A DNA stretch of 64,000 bases from Mycolicibacterium monacense (GTDB lineage Bacteria; Actinomycetota; Actinomycetes; Mycobacteriales; Mycobacteriaceae), in assembly GCF_010731575.1 (NCBI RefSeq), contig NZ_AP022617.1, forward strand, positions 3,348,001 to 3,412,000, given 5' to 3'. This document shows, piece after piece, positions 18,791-29,132 of the stretch. Under the pieces are notes generated by a model. The model was not told where the DNA came from, did not search any database, and saw only the letters and a list, made by a program, of their open reading frames with translations. The position numbers and the translations under genes were made by a program. Every line of letters begins with the position of its first letter. The first letter of the stretch is position 1.

Positions 18791-19653
18791 CAGCGCACCG
18801 GATCGAGGACGAAGTCGTAGACGACTGCCTCGCTGCCGTCGGGCTGTGGCACCGGCGCCAACACGAGTTCCGGTTTGACGGCGGTGGCGATGTCGTCGTC
18901 GTTGTGCGGATCCCCGGGGAAGTACAACTGGGCGGTGAGCAATTCGTGTCCGGGCGCGGACACCTTGACGTGCAGATGGGCCGGTCGCCAGGCATGCCAT
19001 CCCGCGGCGGCGATCAGCTTGCCGCACGAACCGTCGGTCGGGATCTGGTACGGCGCAGGACGGATGGTGCGGATGCGGAAAGCGCCGTCGGGTCCGGTCG
19101 TGAAGCTGCCCCGCAGGTTCCATTGCGGAAGGCCAGGGGCGAACTGCGAATAGAAGCCGTCCGCATCGGCGTGCCACAGCTCGACCTTGCCGTTCAGTGG
19201 TGTGCCGTCGGTGGAGGTGATCGTGCCGTTCCACACCAGCGGGGTGCCCTGCTCGTCGGGGCGCATCGGCATCTCACCGTCCGCGCCGAGATCGGGCGAG
19301 TTCGGCACGTAGTAGGGGCCCTCGATGCTGCCGCGGTTGCCGCTGCGGTGGGAGGTGGCCACGTCCTCGACCGCATGCTCGACCCAGGCGTCGAGGAACA
19401 GCGGCCATTCGCCGTCCTCACCGACGCCGATCAGCCACGCCTTGAGCGCGTTGTACTCGTCGTAGGTGACCTTGTGCCTGCGGACCGTCTCGTGCACGGC
19501 CGTAAGCACTTCACGGGCCAGCAGGTCGACCCGCTCACGCGGGGTGTCGCGGACCGCGTCGTAGGGCGACTTGTCGGCGCGGAAGCGGTCGGTGGCCGAG
19601 GCGCCGGACGCCGCGGCGGTGGCGGTGGGAACCGGGGTGTCGAAGGTGGTCAT
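18790..19653 (-). CDS. catA: Catechol 1,2-dioxygenase CatA
   Basis: 287 residues. Intradiol dioxygenase ligands to Fe(III) are visible: Tyr in GPYYVP, Tyr in APYQIPTDG, and both His of WRPAHLHVKV. The N-terminal 60 residues form the helical dimer linker. Opens catechol to cis,cis-muconate. 30 bp downstream of catB; CAAGGAGTAC-like ribosome site before the ATG. Confidence 0.96.
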   Translation of the reverse strand: MTTFDTPVPTATAAASGASATDRFRADKSPYDAVRDTPRERVDLLAREVLTAVHETVRRHKVTYDEYNALKAWLIGVGEDGEWPLFLDAWVEHAVEDVATSHRSGNRGSIEGPYYVPNSPDLGADGEMPMRPDEQGTPLVWNGTITSTDGTPLNGKVELWHADADGFYSQFAPGLPQWNLRGSFTTGPDGAFRIRTIRPAPYQIPTDGSCGKLIAAAGWHAWRPAHLHVKVSAPGHELLTAQLYFPGDPHNDDDIATAVKPELVLAPVPQPDGSEAVVYDFVLDPVR

Positions 19654-19683
19654 CGTCGTACTCCTTGGTGGTGGTTGCTGATG

Positions 19684-20787
19684 TCAGTGGTCGGTGCGGT
19701 AGCGGGCGAGTTTGTCCGGGTCGACCTCGATGCCCAGGCCGTTGCCCGCGGGACGCCGCAGGACGCCGTCGCGGATGTGCAGTCCCTCGGTGAGCAGGTC
19801 GTCGCTCATGTCGAGGAAGTTCGACAGCTCACCGGCGTGGCGGGCGGTGGCGGCGAACGCGGAGCCGAAGGCGACCGCGCAGGCCGTGCCGATCTGGCCG
19901 TCGATCTGGTTGCCGATCACCATCTCGACGCCGAGTCCCTCGGCGAGGTGGTGCACCCGCTGGGACTGGGTGAAGCCGGTACGCGCGGTCTTGATGCTGA
20001 TCGCCGTGGCCGACCCGCCGAGCAGTTCGCGGGTCACGTCGGCGGGGGTCGGCACGGATTCGTCGGCGATGAACGGTATGTCGATCTGTCCGACGAGGCG
20101 CCGCCGGCCGAGGACGTCGTCGGCGGGACACAACTCCTCGGCGAACAGCAGGTCGAGGTCGGCCATCTGCTTCATCGCCCGTAGGGACTCCGACGCGCTC
20201 CAGCCGCGGTTACCGTCGACGTAGAGTTCGACGCCGTCGCCGAAATGCTCACGCAGCGCCCGCACGACGGCGGTGTCGAGCGAGACCGGACGGCGGCCGA
20301 CCTTGACCTTGAAGGTGCGGATGCCGAATGTGTCGCGCATGCGCTCGGCCTCGGCCACCATCGCTGCCGGGCTGTCGAATCCGAGCATGTGGCTCACGCG
20401 CATACGGTCGGTGAACCCGCCGAGCAGATCGCTGACCGGCAGCCCGAGGGTGCGGCCCAGGGCATCCCAGATCGCCATGTCCACTGCGGATTTGGCGGTG
20501 GGGTTGCCGACGGTGCGGCTCAGGCGCGCGCCGACGACCTCGCGTTCGGTCAGGGTGAGACCGACCACCTGCGGAGCGAAGATCCGCTCGATGACCGCGA
20601 CGATGCCCGCCTGGGTCTCGCCGTAGGTGAACGGCCGCGGTGGGGCCTCGGCGACGCCGACGACCCCGTCGTCGGTGTGCACCCGCACCAGAACGTGTTC
20701 GGCGTCGGTGACCTCGCCCGAGGCGAACTTCAGGGGTTTGGTGTAGGGAATGGCGAACGGGATCGCGTCCACCCGGGTGATCTTCAC
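19684..20787 (-). CDS. catB: Muconate cycloisomerase CatB
   Basis: 367 residues of the enolase superfamily: FKVKVG (KxK catalytic pair), metal ligands in YVDGNRGW, FAEELC and IADESVP, and the second Lys in SIKTARTGF. Converts cis,cis-muconate to muconolactone. The GTG start overlaps the catR TGA as GTGA. Confidence 0.95.
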   Translation of the reverse strand: MKITRVDAIPFAIPYTKPLKFASGEVTDAEHVLVRVHTDDGVVGVAEAPPRPFTYGETQAGIVAVIERIFAPQVVGLTLTEREVVGARLSRTVGNPTAKSAVDMAIWDALGRTLGLPVSDLLGGFTDRMRVSHMLGFDSPAAMVAEAERMRDTFGIRTFKVKVGRRPVSLDTAVVRALREHFGDGVELYVDGNRGWSASESLRAMKQMADLDLLFAEELCPADDVLGRRRLVGQIDIPFIADESVPTPADVTRELLGGSATAISIKTARTGFTQSQRVHHLAEGLGVEMVIGNQIDGQIGTACAVAFGSAFAATARHAGELSNFLDMSDDLLTEGLHIRDGVLRRPAGNGLGIEVDPDKLARYRTDH

Positions 20788-21704
20788 AGCGGCCTTCCGG
20801 TTGGCATCGAATCGGCGATCGCGTGGACGGAGAAGGCGGCGGCGAGCACGCCGACCACGGCCTCGACCAGAGGGTCGTCCTCACCGCTGCGCCAGGCCAG
20901 CGCCAACTCGATGGTCTGGGCGTCCAGCAGGTCGCGGAACACGAGCCCCTCCAGGGGAAGTGCCCGAACCGACCCCGGGACGACGGCCACTCCGAGACCC
21001 GCGGCGACGAGCGAGAGCAGGACCGCGGTACCGGGCGCCTCGTGCTCGCGGTGCGGAACGAAACCGGCCTGCCGGCAGCTGCGGACGACGGCGTCGTTGA
21101 CCGCCGAGTGGCGGCTGGCGTAGGCGATGAACGGCTCGCTGCGCAGGTCCGCCAGTGAGACGACCGGTTCGACGGCGAGCCGGTGGTCCACCGAGACGGC
21201 GAGCACGAGCGGTTCGACGTCGATGGTGCGCAACTCGATGCCCTGCCCCACCGCCGGCGGGCGAAGCACGCCGAGATCTATTGCACCACTGCGTAACCCG
21301 TCGCACTGATCGGGCGTGAGAAGATCCGCCCGGATCTGGAGGGCGACATCGGGCAACTCACGCCTGACCACCCGCGCGATGCGCGGCAGATGCGAGAAGG
21401 CCGCGGTGCCGGTGACCCCCAACCGGACCAACCCGCTGCGTCCGGCCGCGATGCGTCGTACCCCTCGAACGGCATCGTCGACCCCGGTCAGTATTCGGGC
21501 CGCCTCACCCTGCAGGAACTCCCCCGCCGCGGTCAGCGACACCTGCCGCGTGGTCCTGTTGAAAAGGGTGACGCCCAGCTCGTCCTCGAGTTGCCGGATC
21601 GCGTACGACAGCGCCGGCTGAGCCACATGCAGCTGATCCGCGGCCCGGCCGAAGTGGCACGTGTCGGCGACGGCGGCGAAATACCGCAGATGACGCAGCT
21701 CCAT
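20784..21704 (-). CDS. catR: LysR-type regulator CatR
   Basis: 306 residues: LTTR winged HTH at 1-60 (MELRHLRYFAAVADTCHFGR, LHVAQPALSYAIRQLE) and a two-lobed effector domain. Unusually it is the first gene of the operon it probably controls and is coupled to catB. Divergent from benA; two dyads in the 215-bp gap are likely sites. Related to the second LysR at 31.4 kb. ATG 21704 matches the conserved N-terminus. Confidence 0.9.
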   Translation of the reverse strand: MELRHLRYFAAVADTCHFGRAADQLHVAQPALSYAIRQLEDELGVTLFNRTTRQVSLTAAGEFLQGEAARILTGVDDAVRGVRRIAAGRSGLVRLGVTGTAAFSHLPRIARVVRRELPDVALQIRADLLTPDQCDGLRSGAIDLGVLRPPAVGQGIELRTIDVEPLVLAVSVDHRLAVEPVVSLADLRSEPFIAYASRHSAVNDAVVRSCRQAGFVPHREHEAPGTAVLLSLVAAGLGVAVVPGSVRALPLEGLVFRDLLDAQTIELALAWRSGEDDPLVEAVVGVLAAAFSVHAIADSMPTGRPL

Positions 21705-21764
21705 GAGTGTCTCGATTCTGAAAGTCACAGCTCCGGGCGGATGTGACCGGCGCCACGGCCCAGA

Positions 21765-21783
21765 GTATGGCCGCGATCCATAC
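21765..21783. promoter_or_regulatory. Dyad GTATGG-N7-CCATAC, candidate LysR box
   Basis: Perfect 6-bp arms around 7 bp; within it T21768 and A21780 give the T-N11-A pattern expected for LysR regulators. Lies 61 bp before the catR start and 137 bp before benA. Confidence 0.5.
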
Positions 21784-21807
21784 CGGACAAGGACTTGTTT
21801 TCGGCCT

Positions 21808-21830
21808 ATTGATCCATCGAGTCGATCAAT
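21808..21830. promoter_or_regulatory. Dyad ATTGATC-N9-GATCAAT upstream of benA
   Basis: Perfect 7-bp arms, 90 bp before benA and 25 bp from the first dyad. The arms do not resemble the first dyad, so a second regulator (for example the LuxR-type protein) may bind here. Confidence 0.45.
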
Positions 21831-21919
21831 CAAGCCCTGGGACAGGACTAGGCATCACCCTGGTGTGACGACAGACACGTAGTGCCAGTGTGCAGGGAAC
21901 ACGTCACATGGAGGCACCG

Positions 21920-23296
21920 ATGAGCGCACCGACAGCCGAACCCCGCAGTCACCTCGAGACCGTCCTGGCCGATGCGGTGATCGACGACCACGCGGCCGGG
22001 ATCTACCGCACCAACCGGCGGATCTTCACCGACGAGGACATCTTCGAACTCGAGATGAAGCACATCTTCGAGGGCAACTGGATCTACCTCGCCCACGAAA
22101 GTCAGGTCGCCGAACCGGTCGACTACTTCACCACGTACATGGGCCGCCAGCCCGTCGTCATCACCCGCGACAAGAATGGGGGCCTCAACTGCCTGGTCAA
22201 TGCCTGCGCACACCGCGGGGCAATGGTGTGCCGACGCAAGACCGACAACCGGATGACGCTCACCTGTCCCTTTCACGGGTGGACCTTCCGCAACGACGGG
22301 ACCTTGCTCAAGGTCAAGGATCCCGAGGGGGCCGGCTACCCGGCGACGTTCGACGTCGACGGCTCGCACAACATGACCAAGGTGGCCCGGTTCGACAGCT
22401 ACCGCGGATTCCTGTTCGGCAGCCTCAACCCGGACGTCGTCCCGCTCCTCGAGCACCTCGGTGACACCACCAAGGTCATTGACATGCTCGTCGACCAGTC
22501 CCCCGACGGCCTGGAAGTGTTGCGCGGATCGTCGACCTACACCTACGACGGCAACTGGAAAGTACAGGCGGAGAACGGCGCCGACGGTTATCACGTCACC
22601 GCGACGCACTGGAACTACGCCGCGACCACCTCACGGCGCAACACGGGCGAGTCCGCCAACGACACCAAGGCGCTCGACGCCGGCAGCTGGGGGAAGTCCG
22701 GCGGCGGCTACTGGTCCTACCCGAACGGCCACCTCTGCCTGTGGACATGGGCGGCCAACCCCGAGGACCGCCCGCTGTGGGACCGGCTCGACGACCTCAA
22801 GAGCGTCCACGGCGCGGCCAAGGGCGAGTTCATGGTGAAGGGTTCACGCAACCTGTGCCTGTACCCGAATGTGTATCTGATGGACCAATTCTCGACGCAG
22901 ATCCGCCACTTCCGGCCGATCGCGCCGGACAAGACCGAGGTCACCATCTACTGCATCGCCCCCAAGGGTGAGAACGCCGATGCCCGCGCCAGGCGCATCC
23001 GCCAGTACGAGGATTTCTTCAACGCCTCGGGCATGGCCACCCCGGACGACCTCGAGGAGTTCCGCTCCTGCCAGCTGACCTACCAGGCCACCGCCGCCCC
23101 GTGGAACGACATGAGCCGCGGTGCGCAGCACTGGCTGTCCGGACCCGACGAGGTCGCCGAATCACTGGGGATGCACGGCGTCATCTCCGCGGGCGTGCGC
23201 AACGAGGACGAGGGCCTCTACCCCGTCCAGCACGGCTACTGGCTGCAGACCATGCGTGCGGCGCTGGCCCACAACGAGACCGGATCGGAGAAGTGA
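21920..23296 (+). CDS. benA: Benzoate 1,2-dioxygenase large subunit BenA
   Basis: 458 residues. Rieske [2Fe-2S] motif CAHRG...CPFHGW near 85-110 and the mononuclear iron site [13 protein letters not shown] mark a ring-hydroxylating oxygenase alpha subunit of the benzoate/toluate type. ATG 21920 has GGAGG 7 bases upstream; two in-frame Met lie earlier but without ribosome sites. With BenB it forms the terminal oxygenase that makes the cis-diol of benzoate. Confidence 0.95.
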   Translation: MSAPTAEPRSHLETVLADAVIDDHAAGIYRTNRRIFTDEDIFELEMKHIFEGNWIYLAHESQVAEPVDYFTTYMGRQPVVITRDKNGGLNCLVNACAHRGAMVCRRKTDNRMTLTCPFHGWTFRNDGTLLKVKDPEGAGYPATFDVDGSHNMTKVARFDSYRGFLFGSLNPDVVPLLEHLGDTTKVIDMLVDQSPDGLEVLRGSSTYTYDGNWKVQAENGADGYHVTATHWNYAATTSRRNTGESANDTKALDAGSWGKSGGGYWSYPNGHLCLWTWAANPEDRPLWDRLDDLKSVHGAAKGEFMVKGSRNLCLYPNVYLMDQFSTQIRHFRPIAPDKTEVTIYCIAPKGENADARARRIRQYEDFFNASGMATPDDLEEFRSCQLTYQATAAPWNDMSRGAQHWLSGPDEVAESLGMHGVISAGVRNEDEGLYPVQHGYWLQTMRAALAHNETGSEK

Positions 23297-23298
23297 CC

Positions 23299-23820
23299 AT
23301 GGCCAGCCAAACCACCTCAGCACCAGCCACACTCATCAGCCAGAACATGATCGAGCAGTTCCTCTACCGCGAGGCGCGCTACCTCGACGACCGCGAGTTC
23401 GAGAAGTGGCTGGGCTGCTACGCCGACGACGTCGTCTACTGGATGCCGTCGTGGGCCGACGACGACACGCTGGTGGAGGATCCGCAGCGGGACATCTCGC
23501 TGGTCTACTACGCGAACAAGGGTGGCCTCGAAGACCGCGTCTTCCGAATCCGCACCGAACGCTCCTCGGCCACGTCACTTCCCGAACCACGCACCAGCCA
23601 CAACATCAGCAACGTCGAGGTCATCGAACGCCGCGGCGACCTGGTGGACGTCCGGTTCAACTGGCACACCATGTATTTCCGGTACAAGACGGTCGACCCG
23701 TATTACGGCACCTCCTTCTACACCATCGACTTCTCCGGTGATCATCCGCTGATCCGTCGAAAGACCGTGGTGCTCAAGAACGACTACATCCACCACGTCG
23801 TGGACATCTACCACTTCTAG
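23299..23820 (+). CDS. benB: Benzoate 1,2-dioxygenase small subunit BenB
   Basis: 173 residues with the cone-shaped beta-subunit fold: IEQFLYREARYLDDREFEKW at the start, SHNISNVEVIERRGD in the middle, and NDYIHHVVDIYHF at the end. Structural partner of BenA in an alpha3beta3 complex. Starts 2 bp after the benA stop; GGAGAAG provides the ribosome site inside the benA end. Confidence 0.95.
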   Translation: MASQTTSAPATLISQNMIEQFLYREARYLDDREFEKWLGCYADDVVYWMPSWADDDTLVEDPQRDISLVYYANKGGLEDRVFRIRTERSSATSLPEPRTSHNISNVEVIERRGDLVDVRFNWHTMYFRYKTVDPYYGTSFYTIDFSGDHPLIRRKTVVLKNDYIHHVVDIYHF

Positions 23821-23831
23821 AAGGCCACGCC

Positions 23832-26477
23832 ATGACATCCACCGAGTCCCGCACCCACCAGGTCGCCCTGTCCTTCGAGGACGGCGTCACCCGGTTCATC
23901 AGCTGCCGCGACGACCAGACCGTCGCCGACGCGTCCTACCGTCAGCGCATCAACATCCCGCTGGACTGCCGTGACGGCGCCTGCGGAACCTGCAAGGCGC
24001 TCTGCGAATCCGGCACATACGACGGCGGCACCTACATCGACGACGCCCTGCCCGCCGACGAGGCGGCCGCCGGCTACGTGCTGCCCTGCAGCATGCGTCC
24101 CCGGTCGGATCTGGTGCTGCAGATCGCCAGCAGCTCAAAGGTGGCGAAAACGGCGGCCGCCACGTTCGAGGGCACGCTCGTCGAACTGCATCGGCTGTCG
24201 CCGACGACCGTGGCCTTCGGTGTCGAGATCCCCAACCGCGAGGACCTCGCCTTCCTGCCCGGCCAGTACGTCAACGTCGCGGTGCCCGGGACGGACGTGG
24301 CGCGGTCGTACTCGTTCAGCAACGCCCCGCACGAGCAGCGGCTCACCTTCCTGGTGAAGCTGACCCCGGGGGGCGCCATGTCCACCTATCTCGCCGAGCG
24401 GGCCGCGGTCGGTGACGCGATCACCTTCACCGGCCCTCACGGCTCCTTCTTCCTGCGCGAGACCGAGCGACCGGTCCTGCTGCTGGCCGGTGGCACCGGT
24501 CTCGCGCCCGTCCTGTCGATGCTGCGCACGCTGCGCGCGGCGCGCAGCCCGCGAAAGGCGCACCTCGTCTACGGGGTGAGCTCGGACGCCGACCTCGTCG
24601 AACTCGACACCCTGCGTGCGGTGGCCGCGGACCTGCCCGGCTTCACCTGGGACCACTGTGTGGCCGACCCCGCGAGCACCGCCGCGAACAAGGGCCCTGA
24701 GCGGGCCTACGTCACCAGCCTGATCCGGCCCGAACACCTCTACGACGGCGACGTGGCCGTCTACCTGTGCGGACCGCCGCCGATGGTCGAATCGGTGCGC
24801 AAGCACGTCGCCGCCGAAGGGATCGAACCGTTCGGCTTCTACTACGAGAAGTTCGCGCTGGCCGCACCCGCTGCGGAAACGTCGGCGGCCGCTGCGCCCG
24901 CGTCGGTCGCCCCCGCACCGCGGGAGGCGTTGAGGTTCGCCCCGGACGCTCGTTCGGTCGCGGGCCGAACCGTGTTCCGCGACACCTCGATCGGACCGGC
25001 GCCCGGAAACGTCACCGCAGCCGATGACGGGGACACCGCCCGTCGGATCGCCGGCCAGCTGATCGGCGTCTCCGGCGGCGGAACCGCACCGGCGACACCG
25101 CTCGACGACGACACCGCCCTGATCGACGGTGCGGACCGGGCCGTGGCCGGCCAGCACCTCTTTCCCGCCCAGACCGCACCCGCACCGCCCGAGGTCGCCC
25201 CGGACGGCTACCAGATCGGGGAGGAGCATCCCGAACTCCACGAATCCGACGCGATCTTCCAGGCCCGCGAGGCACTGGAACTGGGTGCCCTCGAGCTGAC
25301 GATCGGTCGATTGAGCCCGTCGCAGCTGACCGGGTACCGGCTGCTCGCCGAATCCACGCTGGCCTACGTCGACGGCGACCGATTCGTCGACGCGGCCCAG
25401 TACACCGAGACCAATGCCGCGTTCCACGACCACCTGTTCACCCTCACCGGCAACGACCACCTCCTGCAGGCCTACCAGGCGTTGGGTGTGAAGGCCCGGA
25501 TGAGCGATGTGCTACGCAACGCCACCTGGTGTCACCCGCTGTGCGCGCAGGACCACGTCGACATCGTCGCGGCGTTCGACGCCGGTGACCGAGTCGCGGC
25601 GCGGTCGTTGATCGCGGCGCACGCCGAACGATCCAAGCAGACGATGCGCCGCGCGATGGCCGACGCCCGGGCCGCCCGGCGCCCGAGGTTCGTCACGCCG
25701 GGCCGGTTCGCCGGCAAGGTCGTGCTCGTCACCGGCGCCGCTCAGGGCATCGGTGAGCAGACCGCGCGCCGCATCAGCGCCGAAGGTGGCCGACTGGTAC
25801 TCGCGGACCGCTCGGAACTGGTCAAGGAACTGGCCGACGAACTGGCCGCCGGCGGACCGGACACCCTGCCGGTGACCACGGACCTCGAACACCCCGACGG
25901 TGCCGAAAGCATGGTGGCGCAGGCGTTGTCGGCGTTCGGCCGCATCGACGTGTTGATCAACAACGTCGGCGGCGCGATCAACTTCAAACCGTTCATCGAG
26001 TTCACCGACCGCGAGATCCGCGCCGAGGTCGACCGTTCGCTGATGACGACGCTGTACGCCTGCCGCGCAGCACTGCCGTCGATGGTGTCGCGCGGTGCAG
26101 GCGTCATCGTCAACGTCTCGTCGGCGGCCACCCGCGGGATACACCGCATCCCGTACTCGGCGGCGAAGGGCGGCATCAACGCCATCACCGCGTCACTGGC
26201 CGTCGAGTACGCAGGCGACGGCATCCGGGTGGTGGCCGCCGCCCCGGGCGGGACGGCAGCCCCGCCGCGGCGGATCTCGCGCGGCACACCGGACTTCGCA
26301 GGCGAGACCGAACGCGCCTGGTTCCAGGCCCATGTCGACCAGACCGTGGACTCGTCGTTGATGAAGCGGTACGGGACCCTCGACGAACAGGCGGCGGCCA
26401 TCTGCTTCCTGGCCTCCGACGAGGCGTCCTACATCACCGGTTCGATCCTGCCGGTCGCCGGCGGTGATCAGGGCTAA
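23832..26477 (+). CDS. benC: BenC-FCD-BenD fusion: dioxygenase reductase, GntR-type FCD domain and cis-diol dehydrogenase
   Basis: 881 residues, three modules. 1-95: plant-type [2Fe-2S] ferredoxin (Cys46, 51, 54, 86). 100-342: FAD/NAD(P)H reductase (RSYS 158-161, GGTGLAP 220-226, CGPPPM 313-318). 343-468: Ala/Pro-rich linker. 470-612: FCD domain like the effector part of FadR/GntR regulators (His532, His575, His597 as metal ligands) but no HTH. 624-881: classical SDR (TGAAQGIG 634-641, YSAAK 775-779) that corresponds to BenD. It would pass electrons to BenAB and oxidise the diol product to catechol. No frameshift or internal stop. Confidence 0.92.
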   Translation: MTSTESRTHQVALSFEDGVTRFISCRDDQTVADASYRQRINIPLDCRDGACGTCKALCESGTYDGGTYIDDALPADEAAAGYVLPCSMRPRSDLVLQIASSSKVAKTAAATFEGTLVELHRLSPTTVAFGVEIPNREDLAFLPGQYVNVAVPGTDVARSYSFSNAPHEQRLTFLVKLTPGGAMSTYLAERAAVGDAITFTGPHGSFFLRETERPVLLLAGGTGLAPVLSMLRTLRAARSPRKAHLVYGVSSDADLVELDTLRAVAADLPGFTWDHCVADPASTAANKGPERAYVTSLIRPEHLYDGDVAVYLCGPPPMVESVRKHVAAEGIEPFGFYYEKFALAAPAAETSAAAAPASVAPAPREALRFAPDARSVAGRTVFRDTSIGPAPGNVTAADDGDTARRIAGQLIGVSGGGTAPATPLDDDTALIDGADRAVAGQHLFPAQTAPAPPEVAPDGYQIGEEHPELHESDAIFQAREALELGALELTIGRLSPSQLTGYRLLAESTLAYVDGDRFVDAAQYTETNAAFHDHLFTLTGNDHLLQAYQALGVKARMSDVLRNATWCHPLCAQDHVDIVAAFDAGDRVAARSLIAAHAERSKQTMRRAMADARAARRPRFVTPGRFAGKVVLVTGAAQGIGEQTARRISAEGGRLVLADRSELVKELADELAAGGPDTLPVTTDLEHPDGAESMVAQALSAFGRIDVLINNVGGAINFKPFIEFTDREIRAEVDRSLMTTLYACRAALPSMVSRGAGVIVNVSSAATRGIHRIPYSAAKGGINAITASLAVEYAGDGIRVVAAAPGGTAAPPRRISRGTPDFAGETERAWFQAHVDQTVDSSLMKRYGTLDEQAAAICFLASDEASYITGSILPVAGGDQG

Positions 26478-26507
26478 CGGCGGGCGGGGCGCGCCTACGA
26501 TGTGACC

Positions 26508-29132
26508 GTGATCATCGTGTCCGGAGCGTGCGTCGGGCGCGACCGCGAACTCGCCGAACTCGCCGCCCGCTGCGCGGCGACCGTGGCCTCGGGCGCGGAC
26601 GTCGTCGCCGTGCTCGGACCGCCGGGGATCGGTAAGTCGACGCTGCTCAACCGACTGGCCACCGACCACGGCCACGCCCACACCGCGCGTGCACTGCCGT
26701 GGGAGGCCGATGTCCCTGGGGCGGTGCTCGGCCAGTTGCTCCAGGAGGACGTGACCGCCGACCCGGCGGCCCGCCTTCTCGATCGGGTCACGGCACACCA
26801 TCCGGCGCTGGTGATCGTCGACGATGCCGAGTACTGCGATGCGCTGTCGCGGCAGGTGTTGGAAACCGCGGTGCGCCACCACCGCAGCCTTGCGCTGCTC
26901 GTGGTGCTCGCGATGAGGAATCCGGACTTCGCGGCCATGCGCTTCGTCTCGGCGGAGGTGCGGTTGACCGGCCTGGACACCGCGGGCATGGCGGAACTGG
27001 CGTCGTTGCGCGGCCGGGTCCTGCACCCGACCATGGTGGACCTGCTCACCCGGCACACCGAAGGAAATCCCCGCGACGCGCTGGCGCTGCTCACCGAGGT
27101 GCCCGCGGCGGTGTGGTCGCGCCATGACGCGCAGTTGCCCGCACCGGCGCACACCGTGTCTGCGGTGCGCTCGCGCCTGGAGCGCTGCGACGCACACGGC
27201 CGGGCGCTGGTGGAGGCACTCGCGGTGTTGGGCGACGGCGGATCCCTCGGCGAGGCGACGCGACTCGCCGGTATCGACGAACCGCTGAGCGCGGTCGACC
27301 AGGCGGTGGATGCCGAGTTGATCACCACGACAACGGGTTTCGGCGTCGCGCTCCGGTCGAGCCTGGTCCGGTCGGCGGTCCTCGAGGTGATGGGCGCACA
27401 CGCCGCCGGTGACGCGCACCGGCGGGCGGCCGGCATCGTCGATGATCCGGTCCGCCGGCTACGGCATCTGGTGGCGGCCACGCCCGTCCCGGACGCCGCA
27501 CTGGCCGACCAGGTCGACGCGATGGCGCGCGAACGCGGCGCCGAAGGCGCCTGGGCGGAGGCGGCGAGCCTGTTCCGCGAGGCCGGCAGGCTGAGCCCGG
27601 ATGCACTGCAGCGCGACGACCGGCTGACCCGCTCGGTGGATGCGCTCGTAGCGGCCGGTGACACCGCGGGCGCCGCCGCGTTGACACCCGCGGTCGAGAG
27701 CCTGCGGGAGACACCGCTGCGCGATGCTGCGCTGGCATACCTGGCGATCGTGCGCGGACGGGCGGCCGAGGCGGACGTCCGGTTGCGCCGCGCGTGGGGC
27801 ATCGTCAACGCCGACCGCGATCCCGAGGCGGCAGCGTTGATCGCCGGCCGGTACGTCCTGCACGCGCTGATGCGTTGTCGCGGAGCCGAGATCGTGCAGT
27901 GGGCCGACCGCGCCATCGAGCTGTCGGGGGACGACTCCCCCGCCGGCGTCGAGGCCGCCGCGATCCGCGGGCTCGGGTTGTCCGCGGTCGGTCATTCCGC
28001 CCGGGCCGCGGCCGCCTACGACGAGTTGAGTGACCGTATCCGCTACGGCGCCCAGGCGCAGCGCATCGCGATGGGGCGCGGCTGGCTGCAGTTGGCAGGC
28101 GACGACCTCGACGGCGCCCGCAGCAGCCTCGAAGGGGCGGTGTCCACCACCGAGCTGGGTGGATCGGCACGCATCGCGCTGTGGGCGTTGGGCTGGCTGG
28201 CCCGCGTGCAGTTCCTCACCGGCGACTGGGATCAGGCGTTGAGCACCGTCGAGCGTGGACGCCTGACCGCGGCCTCCAGCGGCATCGTTCTGGTCACTCC
28301 GCTTCTCGAGTGGACCGCCACCCAGATCCACGCCCTGCGCGGTGATTTCGAGGCCGCGCAGGCAGCGGTGCGGACCGCGGACACGGTCACCCAGGGCTAC
28401 GAGATGATGCATCTGGCAACATTTCTCGCCCGGGCGCAGGTCGCCGAGGCCGAGGCGGATTACGCCGGGGTGCGTCGGGCACTGGAACCGCTGAGGCGTA
28501 TGTCGCAGCACATCACCACCGAACCAGCATTGTGGCCGTGGGCCGATGTGCTGGCCAACGCCATGGTTCTCGACGGGCAGCCCGACGCCGCTGACGCCTT
28601 CCTCGGCCCCCACGAACAGCGGGCCGACCGGCGTGCCCAGCGGTCGACCCGGGCCCGGTTGGGCTATGCCCGCGGACGGATATTGGGCGCCGCGGGTGAC
28701 ATCAACGCCGCGCGGCGGGCCTTCGACGAGTCGCTGGCGTTGCTCGACGGCCTTCCGCTGCGTTACGACCTGGCCCGCGTCAACTTCGCCTACGGGCAGA
28801 CGCTGCGCCGGGCAGGTAAACGCCGCGACGCCGACGCGGTCATCAGCACGGCGCGTGATCTGTACCTGTCACTCGGGGCTCAGACCTACGTGGCCCGTTG
28901 CGAACGCGAGCTGAAGGCCGGTGGTGTGCACGTCGTGCGTGGACCACGCGGCCACGCGGAGCTCACCCCGCAGGAGGATGCGGTCACAACCCTTGTTGCA
29001 CAGGGTCTTTCGAATCGTGAGGTGGCTGCCGAACTGTACGTCTCGCCGAAGACCGTGCAGTATCACCTGACCCGGATCTACGCCAAGCTCGGAGTGCGCT
29101 CACGTACGGAACTCGCCGCGCTGCGCAGTTGA
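26508..29132 (+). CDS. Large LuxR-type (LAL) ATP-binding transcriptional regulator
   Basis: 874 residues. N-terminal AAA/NACHT-like ATPase with Walker [10 protein letters not shown] (about 37-45) and Walker [11 protein letters not shown]; a long helical, TPR-like middle; and a C-terminal LuxR HTH ([20 protein letters not shown]...[16 protein letters not shown]). LAL regulators activate catabolic operons on ligand and ATP binding. GTG 26508 is chosen because TACGAT (26496-26501) ends 6 bases before it, as for leaderless mRNAs; GTG 26502 is the alternative. Placed 30 bp after benCD, so benzoate control is likely. The 3' end overlaps pcaJ by 55 bp. Confidence 0.88.
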   Translation: MIIVSGACVGRDRELAELAARCAATVASGADVVAVLGPPGIGKSTLLNRLATDHGHAHTARALPWEADVPGAVLGQLLQEDVTADPAARLLDRVTAHHPALVIVDDAEYCDALSRQVLETAVRHHRSLALLVVLAMRNPDFAAMRFVSAEVRLTGLDTAGMAELASLRGRVLHPTMVDLLTRHTEGNPRDALALLTEVPAAVWSRHDAQLPAPAHTVSAVRSRLERCDAHGRALVEALAVLGDGGSLGEATRLAGIDEPLSAVDQAVDAELITTTTGFGVALRSSLVRSAVLEVMGAHAAGDAHRRAAGIVDDPVRRLRHLVAATPVPDAALADQVDAMARERGAEGAWAEAASLFREAGRLSPDALQRDDRLTRSVDALVAAGDTAGAAALTPAVESLRETPLRDAALAYLAIVRGRAAEADVRLRRAWGIVNADRDPEAAALIAGRYVLHALMRCRGAEIVQWADRAIELSGDDSPAGVEAAAIRGLGLSAVGHSARAAAAYDELSDRIRYGAQAQRIAMGRGWLQLAGDDLDGARSSLEGAVSTTELGGSARIALWALGWLARVQFLTGDWDQALSTVERGRLTAASSGIVLVTPLLEWTATQIHALRGDFEAAQAAVRTADTVTQGYEMMHLATFLARAQVAEAEADYAGVRRALEPLRRMSQHITTEPALWPWADVLANAMVLDGQPDAADAFLGPHEQRADRRAQRSTRARLGYARGRILGAAGDINAARRAFDESLALLDGLPLRYDLARVNFAYGQTLRRAGKRRDADAVISTARDLYLSLGAQTYVARCERELKAGGVHVVRGPRGHAELTPQEDAVTTLVAQGLSNREVAAELYVSPKTVQYHLTRIYAKLGVRSRTELAALRS

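Noticed and set aside
24135..25460. 441-codon minus-strand frame inside the benCD fusion
   Set aside because: Antisense shadow; no ribosome site or domain.
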